From the NCBI RefSeq assembly GCF_009363075.1, contig NZ_CP045293.1, positions 3,224,001-3,288,000 of the forward strand: a stretch of 64,000 nucleotides of DNA, read 5' to 3'. The notes below the pieces were generated by a model. It was not told where the DNA came from. It saw only the letters and a program-made list of their open reading frames with translations, and did no database searches. Shown here piece after piece: positions 16,366 to 24,974 of this stretch (within the stretch, counting starts at the first letter, position 1; each line of letters begins with the position of its first letter). Source of the DNA: Paenibacillus guangzhouensis. GTDB taxonomy: Bacteria > Bacillota > Bacilli > Paenibacillales > Paenibacillaceae. A program made the translations under genes and the position numbers.

Positions 16366-16397
16366 ACACGAGCTTAAGAGATTTCCCTTAAGCTCGT
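16366..16397 (-). terminator. Terminator-like hairpin in the leader of the truncated gene
   Basis: CACGAGCTTAAG and CTTAAGCTCGTG form a perfect 12-bp stem with an 8-base loop, followed on the minus strand by TCTTTTTCATTT. It lies between the cre-type promoter (16481-16509) and the ribosome site of the gene at 16255, so transcription would stop before the gene unless the hairpin is relieved. No known riboswitch consensus was recognised in the roughly 75-nt stretch before it. Confidence 0.6.
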
Positions 16398-16480
16398 GCC
16401 CTCGTAATACCGGTAACACGCCTAACGAATAGCGCTGACGGTATGAAATTGTGAATAAATATGCTCGCCGTTACTCCTCT

Positions 16481-16509
16481 AAAATATAGAGAATGCGCTT
16501 ACAGTTCAA
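16481..16509 (-). promoter_or_regulatory. Promoter with cre/LacI-type operator in the spacer
   Basis: On the minus strand TTGAAC (16504-16509) and TATTTT (16481-16486) are 17 bp apart and the spacer contains TGTAAGCGCATTCT (16490-16503). The arrangement copies that of the lacI-type promoter at 14744-14772. Confidence 0.6.
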
Positions 16510-16623
16510 TACCTTCGACAAAGGTTCTAATAAAGATGCAGAAGTCAACAAAAATCACGCAGTTCCAGCCACCGAAGCTCTTCGCCCCTATCTCAAAATC
16601 ATAAATATTCCAATATAGAAAAT

Positions 16624-16656
16624 AACCCTGCTCTCGTCTCGCGAGACAGCAGGGTT
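16624..16656 (-). terminator. Terminator of the aldehyde dehydrogenase-DUF779 operon
   Basis: AACCCTGCT and AGCAGGGTT form the stem; on the minus strand ATTTTCT follows. It lies 12 bp past the DUF779 stop. Confidence 0.75.
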
Positions 16657-16667
16657 CGCTGTACTTC

Positions 16668-17039
16668 TTATGATTCCATTAGACCTAACGCACGCCGTTC
16701 TTCTTCGGTGAACAACCTAGATCGCGTCAGGAACCGCTTGCCCTCCGGTCCTTCAAGGGAGAACATCCCGCCTCGTCCTGGCACGACGTCGATGATCAAC
16801 TGCGTATTTCTCCAATAATCGTATTGGGCTCTGCTCATATAGAACGGCGCTCCACCAATCTCCCCGAGCCGCACGTCGCTGTCTCCGATCAGGAACTCCC
16901 CTTGCGGATAGCACATCGGTGAGCTGCCGTCGCAGCAGCCGCCAGACTGGTGGAACATCACAGGACCGTGCCTTGACTTCACCATCTCGATGAGCGCTAA
17001 TGCTGCGTCAGTCGCGATGACTTTCTTCACCTCTGCCAT
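16668..17039 (-). CDS. DUF779 domain protein
   Basis: A 123-residue protein of the DUF779 family, recognised from the Cys-rich MFHQSGGCCDGSSPMCYP segment and the IDVVPGRGGMFSLEGPEGKRFLTR end. Members are regularly encoded directly after NAD-dependent aldehyde dehydrogenases, as here (15-bp gap), which suggests an accessory or metal-binding role for the dehydrogenase; the biochemical function is unknown. Length and both motifs are complete. Confidence 0.9.
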   Translation of the reverse strand: MAEVKKVIATDAALALIEMVKSRHGPVMFHQSGGCCDGSSPMCYPQGEFLIGDSDVRLGEIGGAPFYMSRAQYDYWRNTQLIIDVVPGRGGMFSLEGPEGKRFLTRSRLFTEEERRALGLMES

Positions 17040-17054
17040 CGGATGCCGCCGTTC

Positions 17055-18575
17055 TTAGAAGAACCCGAGTGCATCAGGACTGTAGCTGACAAGCAGGTTC
17101 TTCGTCTGTTGATAATGAGCGAGCATCATTTTATGATTCTCGCGTCCGATGCCTGAATGCTTGTAGCCGCCAAATGCCGCGTGAGCAGGGTATGCATGGT
17201 AGCAATTCGTCCATACCCGGCCCGCTTGAATGCCCCGGCCGAATCGGTAGGCCGTATTCATGTCGCGCGTCCATACACCGGCGCCAAGTCCGTACAATGT
17301 ATCATTGGCAATCGCCATCGCTTCTTCTTGATCTTTAAAGGTCGTTACCGAGACCACGGGACCGAAGATTTCCTCTTGGAAAATTCGCATTTTATTATGT
17401 CCTTGCAAGACGGTAGGCTGAACATAATAACCATCAGACAGATCGCCTTCCAGCGCTGCCCTGCCTCCGCCGATCAGGCATGCCGCACCTTCCTGCCGCC
17501 CAATGTCAATATAACTGAGAATTTTCTCGAGCTGCTCCGTGGATGCTTGGGCTCCAATCATCGTCTCCGTATCCAGCGGGTTCCCTTGTTTGATTGCGGC
17601 GACCCGCTGCAGCGCCCGCTCCATAAATTGGTCATAGAACGATTCCTGAATGAGAGCACGCGACGGACATGTACATACTTCACCTTGATTCAAAGCGAAC
17701 ATCGTGAAGCCTTCCAGAGCTTTATTGAAGAACGCATCATCCCTTGCGAATACATCCTCGAAGAAAATGTTCGGAGACTTCCCGCCGAGTTCTAACGTCA
17801 CCGGAATAATGTTCTGCGATGCATATTGCATAATGAGCCGACCTGTCGTCGTCTCCCCTGTGAACGCAATTTTCGAGATCCGGCTGCTCGAAGCGAGCGG
17901 TTTGCCGGCTTCAAGACCAAATCCGTTCACAATATTAACGACACCCGGCGGCAGAAGATCTTCAATCAGCTCCATGAGGACTAGAATGGATGCTGGGGTC
18001 TGCTCGGCCGGCTTCAATACGACGCAGTTGCCTGCGGCGAGTGCCGGTGCCAGCTTCCAAGTCGCCATGAGCAGCGGGAAATTCCATGGAATGATCTGAC
18101 CGACAACGCCAAGCGGCTCATTGAAATGATACGCCACGGTATTGTCATCCACTTGGCTGAGTGATCCTTCTTGCGCGCGGATGCATCCGGCGAAATAGCG
18201 GAAATGATCGATCGCAAGCGGCAGATCCGCATTTAACGTCTCCCGAATCGGCTTGCCGTTGTCCCACGTCTCTGCAACCGCTAACAATTCTAGATTCGCT
18301 TCAATCCGATCAGCGATTTTGTTCAGGATGACAGCCCGCTCTGCAACGGATGTGCGCCCCCATGCTTCCTTCGCCGCATGTGCAGCGTCCAGCGCCAGCT
18401 CAATATCCTCCGAAGTAGAACGCGGTACCTCGCAGAATATGCGATGATTGACCGGCGATACATTCTCGAAGTATTCGCCCTTCACCGGCGCTACCCACTT
18501 CCCGCCAATATAATTCTCATAGCGCTTCGCAAATGTTATCTTAGCTCCTTGTTGACCTGGTTGTGCATAAATCAT
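17055..18575 (-). CDS. NAD-dependent aldehyde dehydrogenase (acetaldehyde type, ExaC/AcoD-like)
   Basis: A 506-residue cytoplasmic enzyme that oxidises aldehydes to carboxylates with NAD. It contains the Rossmann segment ([33 protein letters not shown]), the general-base motif [11 protein letters not shown], and the catalytic cysteine in [14 protein letters not shown]; the GEVCTCPSR form is typical of the acetaldehyde dehydrogenase group. ATG 18575 is chosen because gaggagg lies nine bases upstream; an upstream ATG lacks this. It forms an operon with DUF779. There is no local regulator gene. Confidence 0.94.
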   Translation of the reverse strand: MIYAQPGQQGAKITFAKRYENYIGGKWVAPVKGEYFENVSPVNHRIFCEVPRSTSEDIELALDAAHAAKEAWGRTSVAERAVILNKIADRIEANLELLAVAETWDNGKPIRETLNADLPLAIDHFRYFAGCIRAQEGSLSQVDDNTVAYHFNEPLGVVGQIIPWNFPLLMATWKLAPALAAGNCVVLKPAEQTPASILVLMELIEDLLPPGVVNIVNGFGLEAGKPLASSSRISKIAFTGETTTGRLIMQYASQNIIPVTLELGGKSPNIFFEDVFARDDAFFNKALEGFTMFALNQGEVCTCPSRALIQESFYDQFMERALQRVAAIKQGNPLDTETMIGAQASTEQLEKILSYIDIGRQEGAACLIGGGRAALEGDLSDGYYVQPTVLQGHNKMRIFQEEIFGPVVSVTTFKDQEEAMAIANDTLYGLGAGVWTRDMNTAYRFGRGIQAGRVWTNCYHAYPAHAAFGGYKHSGIGRENHKMMLAHYQQTKNLLVSYSPDALGFF

Positions 18576-18689
18576 TCCATTCAGCCTCCTCATCATTTGT
18601 TCACATTACTGATGTATATAGGACAAGACCTGAATGTAGTACGAATTCATTATGCTAGAACGAAAATTCCTCCAAGTAAGACAATAAAA

Positions 18690-18721
18690 AAGTGTGCTGA
18701 CCGATGACAGTCAACACACTT
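18690..18721 (-). terminator. Terminator of the importer-PHP-MATE operon
   Basis: On the minus strand AAGTGTG..GAC pairs with GTC..CACACTT and six T residues follow. It ends the operon that begins with the GDPD-like gene. Confidence 0.8.
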
Positions 18722-18769
18722 CGATAACATCCTAATTCGCCAGGTACCCGATTTGTAGCATACCATGCA

Positions 18770-20140
18770 TTATCCCACTTTCCTCGTCCCTAACTCGCGT
18801 GCTGCAAATAGATTCAATTGCTGCCATCCCCGATGCTGCCAGCGCAGAAGCATAACGAGCGAGCGGACCCATTCGTCCATAGCAAACGCGATCCAAATGC
18901 CTACCAGTCCCAAGTTGAACACAATCCCCAGCACGTAGGCAAGCGGAACGCTGATTCCCCACATGGAGATGAGACCGATCATCACAGGGAATTTGACATC
19001 TCCTGCGGCATTTAAACAGCTAATGAGCACCATATTGCTCGCGCGTGCAGGTTCCAGCAGGATAGACAGCAGCATGAGCAGCTTCCCTAGCCGAATAATC
19101 TCAGGATCCGTAGTGAAAAGTTTCAGCAATGGCTCTGCCGTCACATATAACAGGCCACTGATCACGAAGGAAACTAATACAGCCAACTTGAGATATTGTA
19201 TACCCGATCGATAAGCATCCTCTTTATAGACTTTGCCAATCAAATGCCCGACGATGATTTGCGTCCCCTGACCAATCGCCATGGAGAAAATAAACACAAA
19301 GGAGGTAATATTCTGCGTATAAATTTTGGTCGTTAATGCTGCAGCACCAAGGATTGTTACGAGATAAGTAATGACAACCTGAGAGAGATTGTATGATATA
19401 TGCTCTCCTGCAGAAGGAATACCAAGCTTGAAAATGAGGCTGATATCCGCCTTCTGCATTCGCCAAGGAGCTGCAAGGCGTACAGGCTGATCCAACTTGT
19501 GCTTACATACAATAAGGTATGCGATGACAGCTACGCCGCGGCTGATCCACGTCGATACCGCGACGCCATGAACACCGAACGTCGGTAAACCGAAGGGTTC
19601 CATAAGCGCCACGTAATTTCCTATAATATGAAAGACATTGATACCAAGTGAGATCAACATCATCTCCTTGACCATCCCTCTGCAGCGAAGCATCGTGCCA
19701 AGCGCCATGTTGATCGCAATCATGAATACGGAGCTGCCGACAATCGATAAGTAGATGCTTCCCTCCGCTAATAGATTCGAGGGCAGCTTGAAGAGCAGCA
19801 AGGCCTCATCCGCGAATACCAATAACCCAACGCTCATTAAAAGACCCATTCCTACATTCAGCGTGAGCGCTGTGCTGCTCAATCGGTCCACATCACGGAG
19901 CTTCCCCGCACCAAGCCATTGATTCAGAATGACACCCATCCCGACGGTAACGAAGCCGAACATCAAGGAGGCCACTGTCAGAATCTGATTGGCCACCCCG
20001 ACAGCCGCTACGGCGCCATCAGAGTTATGACTTAACATCAGCGTGTCTGCTGTACCAAGAAGCATGCCGAACAATGACTCCAAGAAGATTGGCCAAGTAA
20101 GTGACAGAATCCCGAAACGCATACTTTCTTTTTTACTCAT
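18770..20140 (-). CDS. MATE-family efflux transporter
   Basis: A 456-residue polytopic membrane protein with about twelve hydrophobic segments and MATE landmarks (ILSLTWPIFLESLFGMLLGT, NQWLGAGKLRDV, GQGTQIIVGHLIG). The ATG at 20140 has a gggA-type site six bases upstream; an in-frame ATG at 20152 is less well placed. MATE proteins export cationic drugs or metabolites using a Na or H gradient. The gene follows the PHP gene with almost no gap, an unusual place for a multidrug exporter, so it may export a by-product of the substrate handled by this operon. Confidence 0.92.
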   Translation of the reverse strand: MSKKESMRFGILSLTWPIFLESLFGMLLGTADTLMLSHNSDGAVAAVGVANQILTVASLMFGFVTVGMGVILNQWLGAGKLRDVDRLSSTALTLNVGMGLLMSVGLLVFADEALLLFKLPSNLLAEGSIYLSIVGSSVFMIAINMALGTMLRCRGMVKEMMLISLGINVFHIIGNYVALMEPFGLPTFGVHGVAVSTWISRGVAVIAYLIVCKHKLDQPVRLAAPWRMQKADISLIFKLGIPSAGEHISYNLSQVVITYLVTILGAAALTTKIYTQNITSFVFIFSMAIGQGTQIIVGHLIGKVYKEDAYRSGIQYLKLAVLVSFVISGLLYVTAEPLLKLFTTDPEIIRLGKLLMLLSILLEPARASNMVLISCLNAAGDVKFPVMIGLISMWGISVPLAYVLGIVFNLGLVGIWIAFAMDEWVRSLVMLLRWQHRGWQQLNLFAARELGTRKVG

Positions 20141-20155
20141 ATCAATTCCCATTTC

Positions 20156-21040
20156 CTATTCGATGAACAATGGCTGCGAGAAGGCGCCATAGCCTCCTTC
20201 TAAATAAACCGCAAGGCGGACATACCCCTCGTCTCCTTTGCAGTCGTATACAATCTCTTGAAAGCGCCCCGTCTGTTCATGCAGTACTTGTCCATACTTG
20301 CCGATAAGTGTGGCATACTTGTACATCCCGTCCAGCTGATCACTGCTTCGAAGCTTAGCCACAATCGTTGATCCCTCGACATGAATGGACTCAAACCCAT
20401 ACCCCGTTGATACATAGAAGCTGCCTTGCCGAATGGCTTCCAGTACAGCTTGCGGATTGTTCTCCTTCACCAGCACCATGTTCCATGCTCTGCGCTCTTG
20501 ACCGTAGGCATGAAAATCATCATTGCCGAACCCCCACACTTGACGGCCGGAAGATAAGACGGCATCCCATTTGTCGAACGCGATATCATACTCTGGATGG
20601 CCATCCCCGTTAATCACCTCGATGCCTGTATACGAAGCCATGGCCAGCATATCCGGAAGCTTCCAATACTGCGAATAGTAGCGGTTCGGGTGAACAAGAA
20701 CAGAGAATCCTCCATGCTGGACACACATCTCCGATAACCGCTCATAGTTATCGATGGTGAATTCGTTCGTATATCCGTTCATGATCTCCTGCGGAGGCTG
20801 CACAAGGAGCATATGCGCCTGTGGACTGCTGACTTCAATCGCTTCATACAGCGTTGGAATCGAACTCTCCCCCGTATGTGGTGTAATCCGATCGTGATCG
20901 GAAATCGCGAACACGTCATAGTCGTTATACATGCGATAGACCGTGCTGATCGGGTGGTGGCCGTCACTGTTCGTCGTATGGTTGTGGAAGCTGCCGCGCA
21001 GCCATTTACCTTCTTGGGCATAAGGATTATGAATCTTCAT
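20156..21040 (-). CDS. PHP-domain metal-dependent phosphoesterase
   Basis: A 294-residue protein of the PHP superfamily. The metal-binding motifs are present in order: HNHTTNSDG (residues 19-27), ISDHDRITPH (46-55), VLVHPNRY, and GNDDFHAYG. PHP proteins of this size hydrolyse phosphomonoesters or phosphodiesters (for example nucleotides, sugar phosphates). No signal peptide is seen. ATG 21040 has aggaggaacaacg upstream. It sits between a permease and a MATE gene in the GDPD-importer operon, consistent with cytoplasmic phosphate release from an imported phosphorylated compound (inference). Confidence 0.88.
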   Translation of the reverse strand: MKIHNPYAQEGKWLRGSFHNHTTNSDGHHPISTVYRMYNDYDVFAISDHDRITPHTGESSIPTLYEAIEVSSPQAHMLLVQPPQEIMNGYTNEFTIDNYERLSEMCVQHGGFSVLVHPNRYYSQYWKLPDMLAMASYTGIEVINGDGHPEYDIAFDKWDAVLSSGRQVWGFGNDDFHAYGQERRAWNMVLVKENNPQAVLEAIRQGSFYVSTGYGFESIHVEGSTIVAKLRSSDQLDGMYKYATLIGKYGQVLHEQTGRFQEIVYDCKGDEGYVRLAVYLEGGYGAFSQPLFIE

Positions 21041-21079
21041 CGTTGTTCCTCCTGCGATGCGTTGTTTTTGATTTGTTTT

Positions 21080-21994
21080 CTATTCCTTCATAGAGCCGAT
21101 CATGACTCCCTTGGCGAAGTACTTCTGCAAGAAGGGATATACAACGATGATCGGCGTCACGACGATAATGATCGTCGCCATTTTCAGCGATGTTCCCGTC
21201 ACTTGAATTTTGTCGAGCATTTGCATCTGCATCGAGCCGGTAGAGCTCATGAGCGTATCGGTGAGCGCCTGCTGCTTCGTTAGCATCTCCTGGAGCACCG
21301 TCGAGAGCGGCTTCATACTCTGATCACGCACATAGAAGGAACCCGTGAACCAATCGTTCCAGTGACCTACCGCATTAAACAGAGAGATCGTGGCTATGAC
21401 CGGCTTACTCGTCGGCATAAGGATGCGGAAGAAAATACCGAGATCACTGCACCCATCAATCCGCGCCGCTTCCTCAAGTCCTTCGGGCGTCTGCTCGAAG
21501 AAGGAGCGCATAATCATCATGTTCCACACGCTGTAGAGCGAAGGGATGATATATACCCAGATGCTATTCGTCAGGTGGAGCTCCTTGAGCAAGATATAAT
21601 ACGGAATCAACCCCCCGCTAAAAAGCATCGTGAAGAAGACAAAGAACGTCAGCTGCTTCTGTCCAGGCATGGTTTTGCTCTTCAGCGCATACGCAGCCAT
21701 CGCCGTCAACACGACGCTTAACAACGTGCCGAGCACGGTACGGAAGATCGAAATAAAAAATGCATTTAGGATATTCGACTGTTTGAACACTTCCTTGAAA
21801 TTATCCAGCGTGAATTGTCTCGGCCAGAAATAAACGCCGCCCTTTGCCGCATCTGTCCCTACATTGAGCGATAGCGCGAGTACGTTTAATGTCGGCAGAA
21901 TAATAGACAAGCACAGTAGGACCAGTAGTCCATAGTTGAACACCGTCATCAGATTGCCAGGTGTTGCACCAAGCGACCACTTCGTCTTTTTCAT
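21080..21994 (-). CDS. Carbohydrate ABC transporter permease, LplC/YtcP type
   Basis: A 304-residue permease starting at ATG 21994 (aggaggaacggtg upstream); the longer open frame upstream of this is non-coding leader. The EAA loop is LEEAARIDGCSDLGIFFRIL followed by MPTSKPVIAT and the C-terminus is LQKYFAKGVMIGSMKE. It cooperates with the LplB-type permease encoded at 23978-24946 and the binding protein between them. A stem-loop follows the binding-protein gene just upstream. Confidence 0.94.
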   Translation of the reverse strand: MKKTKWSLGATPGNLMTVFNYGLLVLLCLSIILPTLNVLALSLNVGTDAAKGGVYFWPRQFTLDNFKEVFKQSNILNAFFISIFRTVLGTLLSVVLTAMAAYALKSKTMPGQKQLTFFVFFTMLFSGGLIPYYILLKELHLTNSIWVYIIPSLYSVWNMMIMRSFFEQTPEGLEEAARIDGCSDLGIFFRILMPTSKPVIATISLFNAVGHWNDWFTGSFYVRDQSMKPLSTVLQEMLTKQQALTDTLMSSTGSMQMQMLDKIQVTGTSLKMATIIIVVTPIIVVYPFLQKYFAKGVMIGSMKE

Positions 21995-22018
21995 CACCGT
22001 TCCTCCTATTCGATACAG

Positions 22019-22046
22019 AGAGCCCTCCCACAAGGAGGGAAGGCTC
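22019..22046 (-). promoter_or_regulatory. Hairpin before the permease ribosome site
   Basis: GAGCCCTCC and GGAGGGAAGGCTC pair around an ACAA-type loop, a few bases upstream of the ribosome-binding site of the permease gene. It could stabilise the downstream mRNA end or limit translation. Confidence 0.45.
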
Positions 22047-22131
22047 GCATTACAGTTGCGTGTGGTGAGAAAACCTCTATCGATGCCTGTCCAAGATGAG
22101 CGACCGCGTTTAGATGTAGGTTTTATCGCCA

Positions 22132-22176
22132 AATAGAATTTTTAGTTTCGATACGTCGAAACTTTTAAATTCTATT
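22132..22176 (-). promoter_or_regulatory. Long stem-loop directly after the binding-protein stop codon
   Basis: AATAGAATTT..AGTTTCGA (22132-22151) pairs with TCGAAACT..AAATTCTATT (22156-22176): eight base pairs, a small internal loop, then ten base pairs around a TACG loop. It begins five bases past the binding-protein stop and has no U-tract, the usual form of 3' protection that raises binding-protein levels above permease levels. Confidence 0.65.
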
Positions 22177-22180
22177 GTGG

Positions 22181-23902
22181 TTAGAAAATCAGCTTCGTCT
22201 TTGGATCCTGATCCTTTTGTTCCAACAGCTTGATGTAATCTTCCAAACCTGCAGTTTTCAGCTGCGCTGCGGCCGCATCCATGATCGACTTCGCTTCCAT
22301 CATACCCTTCGCATAGTACGCACGGATCAAGCTTTCTTTGTACTTATCCAGCGCCATCGTCAACATCGAGCCTTTCGTAAATTCGCCAATGAAGGCAAGA
22401 GGCGCGTAACCGTCACGCAAATCAATCTGTTTCTTCTTCTCGTCATAGTGCCAGTACTCTGCGATGTCGAGCGGACCTTTGTTCATGTCTTTGTTGACCG
22501 ATTCTCCGTAGCTTGCTTCGCCGAAGTCAGCCAAATCGTTCAAGTCCGTTCCACCCAAATACCAGCCCCAGTCATTGCCTACGCCTGCAAATCCTAGCTC
22601 CTTCGCTTTCACCGGATCTTTCTCGAGCAAGTCAAGCACTTCTTTCTTCGGAACAGGATTGCCTTTCGCATCCAGATCATAATCTCGTCCCTCTAGACCA
22701 TACTTCCACAATAACTTCCCTTCACGGCTCGCAAGGAAGTCTGCCAGCTTCACAATATCTTCAGGATGCTGCGTTGTCGTTGGAATGGACCACGCACCGT
22801 AACCGCCTTTGAACGTTGAGGTCATGCGATATGGACCATCAACCGTATTGAGTGGACCGATCGGGATGTAACGATTGTCTTTGTTCTCCATGACGTAGTT
22901 GTGCATGTCACCAACAATCGCGAAGGAATCACTCAGCACGCCCTCTTTAGCACGGTTTTCCTCCATGGAGTAATACTCTGGGTGCATGAGCTTCTCTTTT
23001 AGCAGCTTTTGTACGAATTCCACACGCTTCATGCCATAGTCAGTCTGACTTTCATGAAGAATTTTGCCGTCTTTACCACGGCCGAACCCTTCGCCGTTAA
23101 AGCCTGTCCATACTAAATCGTTATACAAACCACTGCGGTCGATGCCGCCCCATACGGTTGGCCCGATCGGGTACACTTCTTTGCCGTTCTTGTCCTTGAA
23201 GTTGCCTGCCTTAATCTTCTTTGCAAGCTCATAGAGCTGCTCCGACGTTGTAATCGTGCGCGGATCTACGCCGAGCGCATCAGCAATGTCTTTGCGAATG
23301 TAAGGACCAGATACATACTTGCGTACCTCATAGCCGCCCTCGCGTGCAACATTCAAGTGAGCCACATAGGCAGAGCCATTGAATTCCGGGCGGAACATGA
23401 CGCCATATTGCGTATCCAGCGGCAAATAGCCCTCCTCGGTATACTTCTTGTAAATTGTTGTATTTTTCAAGAGCGGAGCAAGATCATGGAACATCTCTTC
23501 ACGGGCAGCCTTGTTAATCATCTCCATCTCAGGTCGTCCACTATGATTCAAGTAATAGGCAATAAAATCTGGCAAGTCGCCTGCAGCAAGACCGGCAGCG
23601 AGCGCCTTCTGCGAACCGTCATGTCCGACCGCTTGAAGCTCGAGTTCGATCCCTGTCATTTCTTTGAGCTTGGCTGCAATCTCCGGGTTCATCCCTTCCG
23701 TCACATCACTGCCCATGAAGACAAGTCCCTTGATCTTGCGATCAGCAATCCAAGTGGATGGTTTGCCGGCAGCTGGTTTGTCACTTGCGCCTCCGTCCTG
23801 AGCGCTAGGCTCTTCCTTCGTTCCGCACGCCGTCATCAGCATGGAAATGACGAGCGTAAGCGCCATGAATTTAGACCAGACATACATTCGATTGTGAGAC
23901 AT
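22181..23902 (-). CDS. ABC transporter binding lipoprotein, LplA/YtcQ type
   Basis: A 573-residue lipoprotein: signal MYVWSKFMALTLVISMLMTAC with lipobox LMTAC, then a charged linker and the mature fold (AAGDLPDFIAYYLNHSGRPE, GPYIRKDIADALGVDPRTIT, YGAWSIPTTTQHPEDIVKLA). aaaggagagggaa precedes ATG 23902. It lies between the LplB and LplC permease genes, which is unusual since the binding protein more often comes first or last. The surrounding phosphoester enzymes suggest a phosphorylated sugar or glycerophosphodiester ligand, but that is inference. Confidence 0.93.
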   Translation of the reverse strand: MSHNRMYVWSKFMALTLVISMLMTACGTKEEPSAQDGGASDKPAAGKPSTWIADRKIKGLVFMGSDVTEGMNPEIAAKLKEMTGIELELQAVGHDGSQKALAAGLAAGDLPDFIAYYLNHSGRPEMEMINKAAREEMFHDLAPLLKNTTIYKKYTEEGYLPLDTQYGVMFRPEFNGSAYVAHLNVAREGGYEVRKYVSGPYIRKDIADALGVDPRTITTSEQLYELAKKIKAGNFKDKNGKEVYPIGPTVWGGIDRSGLYNDLVWTGFNGEGFGRGKDGKILHESQTDYGMKRVEFVQKLLKEKLMHPEYYSMEENRAKEGVLSDSFAIVGDMHNYVMENKDNRYIPIGPLNTVDGPYRMTSTFKGGYGAWSIPTTTQHPEDIVKLADFLASREGKLLWKYGLEGRDYDLDAKGNPVPKKEVLDLLEKDPVKAKELGFAGVGNDWGWYLGGTDLNDLADFGEASYGESVNKDMNKGPLDIAEYWHYDEKKKQIDLRDGYAPLAFIGEFTKGSMLTMALDKYKESLIRAYYAKGMMEAKSIMDAAAAQLKTAGLEDYIKLLEQKDQDPKTKLIF

Positions 23903-23977
23903 TTCCTTCCCTCTCCTTTAAATCATTTATATTTATATTGAATGGTACAGCGTCGAAGCGAACTTCCACGCCGCGTC

Positions 23978-24946
23978 TTACCACAGAGATGATTGGAACC
24001 ACTTTTTGGCTACCTTATTGACAGTCAATACCAAGAACAGACCGACGATGCCCTGCATCATGCCAATCGCTGTACCGAAGCCGAATTGGCCGCTTTCGAG
24101 CCCCATATAAATGATGTATGTGTCAAGAATTTCGGAGACATTCATATTGCCTGGTGTCTTCAAGAGATAGATCTGGTCGAAGCCAGCCGACAAAATATTG
24201 CCTAGTGATAAGATGAACAGTACAATGATAGTCGCGCGAATGCCTGGCAGCGTAATATGCCACATCTGACGCCATTTGTTCGCGCCATCGATCTTCGCTG
24301 CCTCGTATAACGCGGGATTAATGCCAACGATCGCCGCATAGTAGATAATCGAGTTCCAGCCGATATCCTTCCATATATAGCTCCAGAACATCATCGGGTG
24401 GAATGCGCTCTCCTCCATGAGGAAGAAGGTGCTGCCGTCACCGCCGAACCACTGGATGATCTGATTGACAAGCCCTGTATCCGGTGCGAGAATTCGCTGC
24501 ATCATCCCGACTACAATGACCCAAGAGAAGAAATGGGGCAAATACACAATACCCTGGAATACATTCCGAAGCTTCGAGTGCCTCACTTCATTGAACATGA
24601 GGGCGAGAATGATCGGAAATGGCATCGCGAAGAATACCTTCATCCCGCTAATAACAAGTGTGTTGCGAATAATTTTCAAACTTTGCGGATCTTGAAAGAA
24701 CATTTCGAAGTAAGTTAGTCCGATCCAAGGACTGCCGAAGATTCCTTTGTTGAACTGATACTCTTTGAAGGCAAGAACAAGTCCCGCCATGGGGATATAC
24801 GAGAAAATAATGAAGAACACGATACAGGGCAGCAGCAGCAGGTACAACTGATAATGAGACAACATCCTCTTCCCTAAGCGAGATCGATGTCGGGCCGAAG
24901 CATACCCATCGAGAGACGATTCCATGACCGATGTGTTCTTATCCAT
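23978..24946 (-). CDS. Carbohydrate ABC transporter permease, LplB type
   Basis: A 322-residue permease. ATG 24946 is chosen because gagggaggg lies upstream, whereas the longer frame begins with no ribosome site. Landmarks are SYIPMAGLVLAFKEYQFNKG, the EAA loop LYEAAKIDGANKWRQMWHIT-LPGIRAT and the terminal VNKVAKKWFQSSLW. It is the second gene of the operon, 28 bp after the GDPD-like gene. Confidence 0.94.
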   Translation of the reverse strand: MDKNTSVMESSLDGYASARHRSRLGKRMLSHYQLYLLLLPCIVFFIIFSYIPMAGLVLAFKEYQFNKGIFGSPWIGLTYFEMFFQDPQSLKIIRNTLVISGMKVFFAMPFPIILALMFNEVRHSKLRNVFQGIVYLPHFFSWVIVVGMMQRILAPDTGLVNQIIQWFGGDGSTFFLMEESAFHPMMFWSYIWKDIGWNSIIYYAAIVGINPALYEAAKIDGANKWRQMWHITLPGIRATIIVLFILSLGNILSAGFDQIYLLKTPGNMNVSEILDTYIIYMGLESGQFGFGTAIGMMQGIVGLFLVLTVNKVAKKWFQSSLW

Positions 24947-24974
24947 TACCACGTTCCCTCCCTCTTTCGAGTGA

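Noticed and set aside
16398-16480. c-di-GMP, guanidine or other known riboswitch
   Set aside because: None of the consensus blocks I know could be placed in order; only a terminator is visible.
17157-17795. 212-codon plus-strand open frame
   Set aside because: Antisense to the aldehyde dehydrogenase gene.
18732-18962. 76-codon minus-strand open frame
   Set aside because: Overlaps the MATE gene in another frame; composition not protein-like.
20813-21283. 156-codon plus-strand open frame
   Set aside because: Antisense to the PHP and permease genes.
21995-22133. N-terminal extension of the LplC permease frame (to 22132)
   Set aside because: The extension spans two hairpins and the family start (MKKTKWSL) has a strong ribosome site at 21994.
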